From Pseudomonadota bacterium (lineage in GTDB: Bacteria > Desulfobacterota > Syntrophia > Syntrophales > JADFWA01), in contig JAUWNZ010000076.1 of assembly GCA_030612385.1 (NCBI GenBank), positions 1-6,498 of the forward strand: a stretch of 6,498 nt of DNA. Reading direction: 5' to 3'. Shown piece by piece: positions 1-5,625 of the stretch (its first letter is position 1; every line of letters starts with the position of its first letter). The position numbers were made by a program, and so were the translations under genes. Under the pieces are notes generated by a model. It had not been told where the DNA came from. It saw only the letters and a list, made by a program, of their open reading frames with translations, and searched no databases.

Positions 1-165
1 TTTTACAGGGGAATATATCTAATAATATTTGAGAGGTGTCAATAAAAATCTTTGCGTTTTTTACTTCCTTAGGTTAAAAAACGTAACTACTCAGCCACAG
101 ATTCACACAGATGAACGCAGATATACTGCAACCGGTCATAATTTGAGATTTTACTATCATGTTAT

Positions 166-238
166 TTTACCACGAAGCGCACGAAGAACACTATCCGTTA
201 ACTTCGACCTTCGTGATCTTCGTGGTAAATTTTTTTTT
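166..238 (+). repeat. cacgaag-type palindrome followed by a T run
   Basis: The arms at 166-186 and 209-229 pair at 19 of 21 positions around a 22-base loop. Each arm holds two cacgaag units nine bases apart. Nine T residues follow at 230-238, so on the + strand this has the shape of an intrinsic terminator and could end transcription coming from beyond the left edge. The same palindrome type is familiar as a dispersed repeat in environmental genomes, so the terminator role is only a possibility. It is missing from the mirrored copy right of coaX, suggesting a later insertion or a loss there. Confidence 0.5.
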
Positions 239-333
239 GCAACTCCGACTGATTCAAAAAGCGCAATTTGTGGCCGTGTAGAGTATAAGTTTAAATACAA
301 AGAAATCACGTGACTATACAGGTGGGTAGTTCG

Positions 334-358
334 AGTTACAAGTTACAAGTTGCAAGTT
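334..358. repeat. Heptamer tandem repeat (agttaca)
   Basis: About three and a half units of the 7-base word agttaca lie head to tail (334, 341, 348, 355), with one substitution in the third. It is followed by looser aaactcgaaacc-type repetition to about 385. The array sits between two modules of the upstream element and is absent from the mirrored element downstream of coaX. Confidence 0.75.
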
Positions 359-495
359 AAAAACTCGAAACCAGAAACCCGAAATTACGAAAACACGGAA
401 TAACTGCGTGGAGACAGGAAATAGGGAAAAATATCAGTGATAATCCGCGTAGATCGGTGGCTGAATAGTTACAAAAAAACAACCTATGCAGTTAC

Positions 496-502
496 AAGGA
501 GG
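496..502 (+). promoter_or_regulatory. Ribosome binding site of coaX
   Basis: AAGGAGG lies seven bases before the ATG at 510 and decides the start. An in-frame ATG at 486 lies upstream of this site and is therefore unlikely to be used. The flanking repeat module ends only about 20 bases before the site, so a coaX promoter close to the gene would have to lie inside repeat DNA. Confidence 0.85.
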
Positions 503-509
503 ATTGATC

Positions 510-1274
510 ATGCTTCTCGTTGTGGATGTAGGGAATACAAATACGGTGATAGGTTTATATGAGGGAGAGGCCCTTTTGTATGACTGGAGGATCAGGACGG
601 TCATAAATCACACTGTGGACGAATACGGGATTAAGATCTTCAATTTATACAAAACGAGTGAGATCAAATCAAAAACTGTTGAGAATATAATAATTTCATG
701 TGTGGTTCCTCCTATGCTCGATATACTTGTGCCGGTTTGCGAAAAATATTTTAAGGTTAAACCTCTCATTGTTGGACCTGGAATCAAGACAGGGATGCCG
801 ATCTTTTATGATAATCCAAGGGAGGTGGGCGCCGACAGGATAGTTAATGCCGTTGCCGCTTACGAAAAATACAGAAGTGAACTGATAATTGTGGATTTTG
901 GCACGGCCACCACTTTTGATTATGTTTCAAGGAGAGGTGAATACATGGGGGGGTGTATAGCGCCAGGTATAGTAATATCGAATGAAGCCCTTTTTGAAAG
1001 AGCGTCAAAGCTTCCAAGGGTGGAATTTGGCAAGCCCAGTTCCATTATTGCCAAGGATACGGTCAGCAGTATGCAGGCAGGGATAGTGTTTGGCTGGGCC
1101 GGCCTTGTTGACGGGATTGTAAATCGCATGAAGGCTGAAGTGAATTCTAATCCTTATGTCGTGGCCACCGGGGGAGTTTCAACAATTATTGCCCCGGAAA
1201 CAGAGAGTATAGATGCAGTCGATGAGATCCTTACCCTGGAAGGGCTCAGGATAATCTATTTAAGGAATAGGTAA
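510..1274 (+). CDS. coaX: Type III pantothenate kinase (CoaX)
   Basis: A cytoplasmic enzyme that phosphorylates pantothenate with ATP, the first step of coenzyme A synthesis. Type III kinases belong to the ASKHA fold, need a monovalent cation and are not feedback-inhibited by CoA (family knowledge). The 254-residue product has the usual family length. Visible motifs are the N-terminal phosphate loop [11 protein letters not shown] (6-16), GADRIVNA with the expected catalytic Asp at 109 (107-114), DFGTATT (129-135) with the Asp expected at the cation site, and GGCIAPGI (147-154). The start at 510 is chosen because a perfect AAGGAGG lies seven bases upstream. The gene stands alone: mirrored repeat elements lie on both sides and topA is convergent downstream. 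Its stop codon (1272-1274) lies inside a copy of the 12-base motif GTAACTACTCAG (1271-1282), so repeat DNA begins at the last codon. Confidence 0.97.
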   Translation: MLLVVDVGNTNTVIGLYEGEALLYDWRIRTVINHTVDEYGIKIFNLYKTSEIKSKTVENIIISCVVPPMLDILVPVCEKYFKVKPLIVGPGIKTGMPIFYDNPREVGADRIVNAVAAYEKYRSELIIVDFGTATTFDYVSRRGEYMGGCIAPGIVISNEALFERASKLPRVEFGKPSSIIAKDTVSSMQAGIVFGWAGLVDGIVNRMKAEVNSNPYVVATGGVSTIIAPETESIDAVDEILTLEGLRIIYLRNR

Positions 1275-1280
1275 CTACTC

Positions 1281-1475
1281 AGGTTGTTTAGGCTGAAGGC
1301 TGTTGGAAGGGAAAAGATGAACATCCAACATCCAACATCCAACATCCAACATCCAACATCGAACATCCAACGTCGAATAATAATGATGTCGCTCCGCTCC
1401 TCAAATTATTCTAAAATCGAATACCGAACATTCAACTGCTGTTTCTCTTCTTTTCCCATCTTTTCTCATTCAAAA
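1281..1475. repeat. Composite repeat block with eight-unit heptamer array
   Basis: The block begins with aggttgtttaggctgaagg at 1281. It holds ggaagggaaaagatgaac (1305-1322), then eight head-to-tail 7-base units of the aacatcc type (1320-1375), then aataccgaacattcaac (1420-1436). The same ordered parts recur in direct orientation at 5626-5719, where the heptamer array has only five units. The first 21 bases are matched exactly, inverted, at 5856-5876. Translating it gives the low-complexity NIQHPTS peptide, which I regard as spurious. No gene is visible here. Confidence 0.8.
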
Positions 1476-1529
1476 GTAACTACTCACGTAGTCAGGCTGA
1501 AGCTGTTGTAGGCTGAGTAGTCACTTTTG
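1471..1529. repeat. 59-base inverted repeat with GTAACTACTCA ends
   Basis: caaaagtaactactcac (1471-1487) and ctgagtagtcacttttg (1513-1529) are inverted with 15 of 17 positions matching, around a 25-base spacer. The ends carry the same 12-base motif that bounds the larger elements, making this a minimal version of them. Its 3' arm ends in TTTT on the + strand, so a weak terminator role after coaX is possible. Confidence 0.65.
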
Positions 1530-1795
1530 TAATTATTTAGCCACCGACCTACGCGGATCATCACTGGTATTTTTTCCTATTTCCTGTCTCCACGCAATTA
1601 TTTCGTGTTTTCGCTCTTCGACAAGCTCGGGGACCAGCGTACCCTGAGCTTGTCGAAGGGCGAAGCCATTTCTGCAAGAATCTTACAATTAAGAGACTAA
1701 CAGCCTTCAGCCTATCCACTTTGAATAGTCACGTGATTTCTTTGTATTTAAACCTATCTGCGTTCATCTGTGTGAATCTGTGGCTGAGTAGTTAC
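1525..1795. mobile_element. MITE-like mosaic element downstream of coaX, inverted relative to the upstream copy (copy R)
   Basis: This is the mirror image of the upstream element. Bases 1525-1613 are the reverse complement of 388-476 (81 of 89 identical, no gaps). Bases 1725-1753 are the exact reverse complement of 289-317, and 1755-1795 of 83-123. The ends are gtaattatttag (1529-1540) and ctgagtagttac (1784-1795), which are degenerate terminal inverted repeats of 10 of 12. Between the first two shared modules it carries a cttcgacaagctc palindrome in place of the heptamer array seen upstream, and it lacks the cacgaag palindrome. Shared modules with different fillers suggest an old copy later changed by nested insertions or deletions. 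No protein is encoded. Confidence 0.55.
1611..1663. repeat. Palindrome of the cttcgacaagctc type
   Basis: The arms 1611-1632 and 1642-1663 are inverted repeats matching at 20 of 22 positions, with a nine-base loop. The core cttcgacaagctc...gagcttgtcgaag belongs to a palindrome type I recognise as scattered through many environmental bacterial genomes. It forms a strong potential stem in the gap between the convergent coaX and topA genes and might block read-through from either side, but no T run follows it on either strand. Confidence 0.8.
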
Positions 1796-1842
1796 ATTCA
1801 AAATTCGATGTTGGACGTTCGATGTTCAATGTTCATTCTTTT
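1795..1842. repeat. 48-base dispersed repeat overlapping the topA stop
   Basis: This stretch is matched in the same orientation at 5803-5850 with 47 of 48 bases identical (1803-1842 is exact). On the - strand it reads as four heptamer units of the aacatcg type. It covers the stop codon and the last codons of topA, and similarity to the second copy ends at 1842, inside the gene. Confidence 0.9.
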
Positions 1843-4087
1843 CGGTTTTTCTCTCTTCGTGCCCACAGTCCTTATTGAGACAGGTCTTGAAGTATCCTCT
1901 TCCCTTCTTATATTTCTCGACTAAAAACGGGGCGCCGCACTCGGGACACTCTTCAGGTATTGGTTTGTCCCACAGGGCATAAGAACACTGCGGATAGCCG
2001 GAACAGCCGAAAAATATCTTCCCCTTTTTTGTGCGTTTTTCACAGAGGTATCCGCTGCACCCTTCTTCGGGACATTCAACTCCTACGCTTATAGGCATCG
2101 TGTTTTTGCAGTCGGGATAGCCGGAACACCCCAGGAACCTGCCGAACCTTCCTTCCTTTATGACCATCTTCCTGCCGCATTTGTCGCAGACGGTATCGGT
2201 TGTTTGCGCCTCCGCCTGGATGATCTTCCCGTTCTCATCCTCGGTAAAATTTGCGGTATTCTTACAATCAGGGTAACCGGAACAGGCAAGAAACTTTCCT
2301 TTTCTCCCCATTTTTATGACCATTGGGCTTCCGCATTTATCGCAGGTAAGGTCGGTGGGTGTCTCCTCGCCTTTGACATTTCTCATCTCCGTCTCGGCTT
2401 TCTTCAGATCTTCCTCGAAGGGGGTGTAAAAATCCCGCAGTGTGTCAATCCTCTTCAGTTTTCCCTCTTCTATCATATCCAATTGATCTTCCAGGGATGC
2501 GGTAAAGTCGATATCCAGTATCCTGGAGAAATTCTTCACGAGAAGTTCGTTGATCAGGATTCCAAGCTCGGTCGGGTGGAATCTTTTAGTCTCAAGTCGG
2601 ACATAGTCTCTATCCTGAATTGTGCTCAATATGGCCGCATAGGTGGAGGGTCTTCCTATCCCTTTCTCCTCTAACTCTCTGACAAGCGTGGCCTCCGAAA
2701 ATCTCGGCGGCGGCTGTGTAAATTTCTGTTCCGGCGTCAGGGAGAGAAGAGAGAGTGTCTCACCATCCTGAACTTCGGGCAGTGATCTGCCTGAACCATT
2801 CTCATCTTCCGCGCTGTCTCTTGTTTCAGTGTAAACAACGGTAAATCCCGCGAATTTCATAATGGCGCCCTGTGCCCTGAAGAGATAGCTTCCCACTGAT
2901 ATATCGATGGTTGTCTGATCAAAGATTGCGGGATTCATCTGGCTTGCCACAAAGCGATTCCAGATGAGTTGATAGAGGCGAAACTGGTCACTGCTTAAAT
3001 ACTGCCTGATCTCTTTTGGTTTATAGAGCATGGATGCGGGTCTTATCGCCTCGTGAGCATCCTGGGACTTACGTGGAGATTTAAATATTCTGGCCTTTGC
3101 GGGGAGAAACTCCTTCCCGTAGTTTTCACCTATATGACTCCTTGCCTCGGCAAGCGCCTCCGCCGCTATGCGGAATGAATCGGTTCTCATATAGGTAATA
3201 AGTCCCACAGGACCTTCTTTCCCGAGTTCTATCCCCTCGTACAGTTTCTGGGCGACACTCATCGTCTTTTTTGCCGGAAAATTGAACCTTCTTGACGCTT
3301 CCTGCTGAAGTTTGCTTGTGGTAAATGGCGGAGAGGGAGATCTTTTAGTCTCCTTTTTTTCTATTTTACTGACGATAAATGGGGAAGACCTGAGGTTTTT
3401 TAGAATGCTGTTTGTCTGGGCTTCGTTTTTTACCTTTGCCTTTTTCCCGTTGATCTTGATAAGTCGCGCCTCAAACTGAGGCGGGTTTGAACCTTCCAAG
3501 AGCGCTGTGATATTCCAGTACTCCTCCTGGACAAACTTTCGTATCTCTTCTTCCCTGTCGCATATTATCTTTACCGCCACCGATTGGACCCTTCCTGCGG
3601 AAAGCCCCCATTTTACCTTTTTCCAGAGTATCGGGCTGATCTGGTATCCGACAAGTCTGTCTAATATGCGCCGCGTCTGCTGCGCTTCGTATTTGTTATA
3701 ATCAAGCTTTAAGGGGTTGCCGATTGCTTTCAGTATGGTGCTTTTGGTCAGGTCATTAAAGAGAACACGATATATATTTTTCTTATTTGCGCCTATCTCT
3801 TCAGCAACATGCCAGGCGATAGCTTCTCCTTCTCTGTCTGGATCGGGCGCAAGATATATGTTATCCACGTTCTTTGCCGCCTTTTTCAGGTTAGAGACCA
3901 CTTTTTTCTTCTTTTCGATGATATCATAGGTCGGTTCAAAACCGTTTTTGATATCAATGCCGAGGATTTTCCTGGGAAGATCTTTCACATGTCCCACAGT
4001 GGCCATAACATCGTAGCCGGCCCCGACATATTTCTTGATTGTCTTCACCTTTGTGGGTGATTCAACGATTATAAGTGTGCCTGACAT
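1826..4087 (-). CDS. topA: DNA topoisomerase I (type IA, omega protein)
   Basis: Relaxes negative supercoils by cutting one DNA strand through a 5'-phosphotyrosine link and passing the other. The 753-residue protein starts with a Toprim domain: E9 in VESPTK, and the acidic triad D82, D84, E86 in PDPDREGE. The active-site tyrosine is Y299 in GLITYMRTDS. The C terminus has four four-cysteine zinc ribbons: C582/585/602/608, C634/637/654/660, C672/677/695/701 and C714/717/736/741. The first two are near duplicates of each other (MVIK, then ACSGYPDC or GCSGYPDC). The ATG has AAGGA six bases upstream. It lies 66 bases after dprA on the same strand, the common dprA-topA order, so co-transcription is likely. 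The last residues (KNEH) and the stop codon lie within a dispersed repeat, after the final zinc ribbon, so function should not suffer. Confidence 0.98.
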   Translation of the reverse strand: MSGTLIIVESPTKVKTIKKYVGAGYDVMATVGHVKDLPRKILGIDIKNGFEPTYDIIEKKKKVVSNLKKAAKNVDNIYLAPDPDREGEAIAWHVAEEIGANKKNIYRVLFNDLTKSTILKAIGNPLKLDYNKYEAQQTRRILDRLVGYQISPILWKKVKWGLSAGRVQSVAVKIICDREEEIRKFVQEEYWNITALLEGSNPPQFEARLIKINGKKAKVKNEAQTNSILKNLRSSPFIVSKIEKKETKRSPSPPFTTSKLQQEASRRFNFPAKKTMSVAQKLYEGIELGKEGPVGLITYMRTDSFRIAAEALAEARSHIGENYGKEFLPAKARIFKSPRKSQDAHEAIRPASMLYKPKEIRQYLSSDQFRLYQLIWNRFVASQMNPAIFDQTTIDISVGSYLFRAQGAIMKFAGFTVVYTETRDSAEDENGSGRSLPEVQDGETLSLLSLTPEQKFTQPPPRFSEATLVRELEEKGIGRPSTYAAILSTIQDRDYVRLETKRFHPTELGILINELLVKNFSRILDIDFTASLEDQLDMIEEGKLKRIDTLRDFYTPFEEDLKKAETEMRNVKGEETPTDLTCDKCGSPMVIKMGRKGKFLACSGYPDCKNTANFTEDENGKIIQAEAQTTDTVCDKCGRKMVIKEGRFGRFLGCSGYPDCKNTMPISVGVECPEEGCSGYLCEKRTKKGKIFFGCSGYPQCSYALWDKPIPEECPECGAPFLVEKYKKGRGYFKTCLNKDCGHEERKTEKNEH

Positions 4088-4093
4088 AATTAT

Positions 4094-4098
4094 TCCTT
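4094..4098 (-). promoter_or_regulatory. Ribosome binding site of topA
   Basis: On the - strand AAGGA lies six bases before the ATG at 4087. It directly follows the heptamer repeat array, so translation initiation of topA may depend on how the repeat hairpin between dprA and topA folds. Confidence 0.75.
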
Positions 4099-4100
4099 TC

Positions 4101-4183
4101 GGGGTTCAGAGGTTCAAGGTTCAAGGTTCAAGGTTCAGAGGTTAGAAAAACAGTCAACCCTTGAACCCCTGAACCCCTGAACC
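4101..4183. repeat. Heptamer (ggttcaa) tandem and inverted repeat between dprA and topA
   Basis: Bases 4101-4143 hold tandem ggttcaa/ggttcag units, three exact ones at 4111-4131. Bases 4156-4183 hold the opposite orientation (ccctgaac units). Together they form an imperfect inverted repeat able to fold in the dprA-topA message. The right arm is translated as the last residues and stop codon of DprA. The left arm fills most of the 66-base intergenic gap up to the topA ribosome site. Confidence 0.8.
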
Positions 4184-5380
4184 TTTTTTAAATATCTTTC
4201 CCGGGAGTTGCTCGATGTGTCCCTGCATCTCAAGGGTTAAGAGAGTACTTAAAACATTGGCGGCCTTAAATCCCGTTGCCGCTATTATCGCGTCTACACC
4301 CATCTGTTTTTTGGAGATAAGCTTTAATATGGCGCTCTGGGTGCCATCCAGATCGCTTGGGAATCCCCCCCGACCCCCCTTTGGTAAAGGGGGGTGAGAG
4401 GATTTTTTTCCCTTTATCAGGGGTGTGTCAGGAGACATTCCCCCCTTTTTTAAAGGGGGGCCAGGGGGGATTTTACCCTGCTTCCTGACCACCGATTTGT
4501 TATCTACCTGGGGAAGTATCTCTTCCAGAATATCGTTTATATTTTCTATAAGCTTTGCGCCCTGTCTTATCAGTTTGTGGCCTCCCCTGGATCCGGGTGA
4601 ATCAATGCTGCCGGGAACCGCAAATACCTCTCTTCCCTGTTCCAATGCGAGTCTCGCGGTTATCAGAGAACCGCTTTTATCACCTGCTTCCACGATGACC
4701 ACACCAAGGGAGAGGCCGCTTATGATCCTGTTTCTTGCCGGAAAATTCGGTCCGTTGGGTGGAGTTGTGAAGGGGAATTCAGTGATGACAGCTCCATTAT
4801 CGGAGATTTTTTCAAGGAGTTTTTTGTTTTCCGGCGGATAAACTATGTCGATACCGGATCCCAGGACGGCTATTGTTCTTCCCTTTCCGGCAAGCGCTCC
4901 TCTGTGCGCAGCAGAATCGATCCCTCTTGCCAATCCGCTGACAATGGTAATTCCACGAAGAACAAGCTCACGGGAGAGTCGCTCCGCGGTAAATTTGCCA
5001 TAGGCGCCGGCCATCCTCGAGCCAACGACGGCGATATTAATGTCCTCTTCAATCAGGGTTCCTTTCACATAAAGAAGAGGCGGAAAATCATATATATTCA
5101 AAAGGTTTTTGGGATATAATGAATTGTTTGCCGTTAAAATTGAGACGTTTGACCTGCCGGTTTGTTCAATTTCTTTATCTACCCTTTGCCAGTCATTGAA
5201 TTTTTTGATTTTAAGGGCGGTTTTCCAGCCGATGCCCGGAACTCTCTTCAGCGTATCAGCCGCTTCTGCGTTGAAGACATTTTTGGGAGATCCGAAGACC
5301 TCGATAAGGTTTTTAAAACCTATATTCCCCACGCCGTCAACAAACTTTAGGGCCAGCCAGTATTTCAGGTCATCATCCAT
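4154..5380 (-). CDS. dprA: DNA-processing protein DprA (Smf)
   Basis: Binds incoming single-stranded DNA and loads RecA during natural transformation; many non-competent bacteria also keep it. In the 408-residue form, a helix-hairpin-helix region spans about 14-62 (VDGVGN, VPGIG). The Rossmann-like core has GSR (120-122), SGLARGID (148-155), YPPEN (181-185), PARNR (214-218) and SGSLITA, and a winged-helix domain lies at about 347-398. Residues 305-341 are a low-complexity P/K/G stretch (PPLKKGG, TPLIKGK, PPLPKGG) encoded by palindromic repeats, and residues 399-408 (KGSGVQGFKG) come from a heptamer repeat. Without these about 47 residues the protein has an ordinary DprA length. ATG 5380 is preferred: a TTG at 5419 would add 13 residues but lies in a TTGACA promoter-like hexamer, and neither start has a clear ribosome site. 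It precedes topA on the same strand. Confidence 0.95.
   Translation of the reverse strand: MDDDLKYWLALKFVDGVGNIGFKNLIEVFGSPKNVFNAEAADTLKRVPGIGWKTALKIKKFNDWQRVDKEIEQTGRSNVSILTANNSLYPKNLLNIYDFPPLLYVKGTLIEEDINIAVVGSRMAGAYGKFTAERLSRELVLRGITIVSGLARGIDSAAHRGALAGKGRTIAVLGSGIDIVYPPENKKLLEKISDNGAVITEFPFTTPPNGPNFPARNRIISGLSLGVVIVEAGDKSGSLITARLALEQGREVFAVPGSIDSPGSRGGHKLIRQGAKLIENINDILEEILPQVDNKSVVRKQGKIPPGPPLKKGGMSPDTPLIKGKKSSHPPLPKGGRGGFPSDLDGTQSAILKLISKKQMGVDAIIAATGFKAANVLSTLLTLEMQGHIEQLPGKIFKKGSGVQGFKG
4358..4476. repeat. Pair of palindromic repeats inserted in frame within dprA
   Basis: Two palindromes, 4374-4394 and 4441-4461, each have perfect nine-base arms (ccccccttt and aaagggggg) around a different three-base centre (ggt, ttt). 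Their outer flanks (aatccccccc to the left of the first, ggggggatttta to the right of the second) show that they lie in opposite orientations. A degenerate third unit (ccctttatcagggg) sits between them. The whole region is open in the dprA frame and encodes the linker between the Rossmann core and the winged helix. A related palindrome occurs outside genes at 5733-5768. Confidence 0.85.
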
Positions 5381-5391
5381 TTCGCGGGAAA

Positions 5392-5419
5392 GATATATCG
5401 GATAATCGGAAGGTGTCAA
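5392..5419 (-). promoter_or_regulatory. Possible sigma-70 promoter of dprA
   Basis: On the - strand TTGACA (5419-5414) is followed after 16 bases by TATATC (5397-5392), a full -35 match and four of six at -10. Transcription would start only a few bases before the ATG at 5380, giving an almost leaderless message. That fits the absence of a ribosome site there. A chance match is possible. Confidence 0.4.
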
Positions 5420-5436
5420 GTGTTTTCAGTTGCGTT

Positions 5437-5577
5437 AACCGCTGAGACCGCTGAGACCGCAGAGATGACAAAACAGTTAAATAGGATTACAGAAGCGGTT
5501 ATCAAAGCGGCAAGCGAAGCAACTTTAGCTCTTGATTTACAAAAATAGTTTCTCTGCGCTCTCTGCGGTGAACGGTT
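5437..5577. repeat. Inverted repeat of the accgcagag type enclosing a small ORF
   Basis: Three head-to-tail nine-base units (accgctgag, accgctgag, accgcagag) occupy 5438-5464. Bases 5552-5577 carry the opposite orientation (ctctgcgctctctgcggtg). The 87 bases between them are filled almost exactly by the 28-codon reading frame 5465-5548. The right arm runs into aaaaatctttgcgtttt (5581-5597), which is repeated exactly at 44-60 near the left edge. Confidence 0.7.
5465..5548 (+). pseudogene. 27-codon ORF, possible relic of a GxxExxY-family gene
   Basis: The frame runs from ATG 5465 to TAG 5546 and reads MTKQLNRITEAVIKAASEA, then TLALDLQK. The part LNRITEAVIKAA resembles, from memory, the N terminus of GxxExxY proteins (typically ITEAVIGAAIEVHRALGPG), but the glycine after AVI and the later H, G and P positions are changed and the rest of the domain is missing. 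There is no good ribosome site. The ORF fits exactly between two inverted repeat arms. It may be a decayed gene fragment mobilised with the repeats, a short peptide gene, or chance. Confidence 0.3.
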
Positions 5578-5625
5578 TCTAAAAATCTTTGCGTTTTCGG
5601 CGGCGTTGGGTTAAAAACATGTACG

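Larger units (their letters stand above)
83..472. mobile_element. MITE-like mosaic repeat element upstream of coaX (copy L)
   Basis: The segment starts with GTAACTACTCAGCCACAGAT (83-102) and ends with its imperfect reverse complement (453-472), 18 of 20 bases matching, so it has terminal inverted repeats. The outside flanks are taaaaaac (75-82) and aaaaaaac (473-480), which could be a target duplication but are too A-rich to trust. Inside lie, in order, a 10-base-period module (83-123), a cacgaag palindrome (166-229), a module at 289-317, a heptamer tandem array (334-358) and a module at 388-476. The modules 83-123, 289-317 and 388-476 all recur inverted downstream of coaX. There is no transposase, so any mobility would need enzymes from elsewhere. 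It could equally be a cluster of independently inserted repeats. Confidence 0.5.

Noticed and set aside
29..313. 94-codon open frame at the left edge
   Set aside because: It is made almost wholly of repeat modules (83-123, the cacgaag palindrome, 289-317), has no ribosome site and no recognisable protein family.
486..509. Longer coaX start at ATG 486
   Set aside because: The strong AAGGAGG at 496-502 lies downstream of this ATG and fits ATG 510, and CoaX proteins typically begin right at the [14 protein letters not shown] strand.
1320..1375. Regular direct repeats that could suggest a CRISPR array
   Set aside because: Units are seven bases, head to tail, with no spacers; no cas genes are nearby.
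1284..1511. 75-codon frame with NIQHPTS peptide repeats
   Set aside because: It is a translation of the aacatcc heptamer array; such peptides are a known false-gene signature of this repeat type.
2204..2674. 156-codon frame on the + strand
   Set aside because: It lies wholly antisense to the zinc-ribbon and core region of topA, whose motifs are all intact, and has no own motif or ribosome site.
4425..4841. 138-codon frame on the + strand
   Set aside because: It is antisense to dprA, whose conserved motifs are read in the - frame across this interval.
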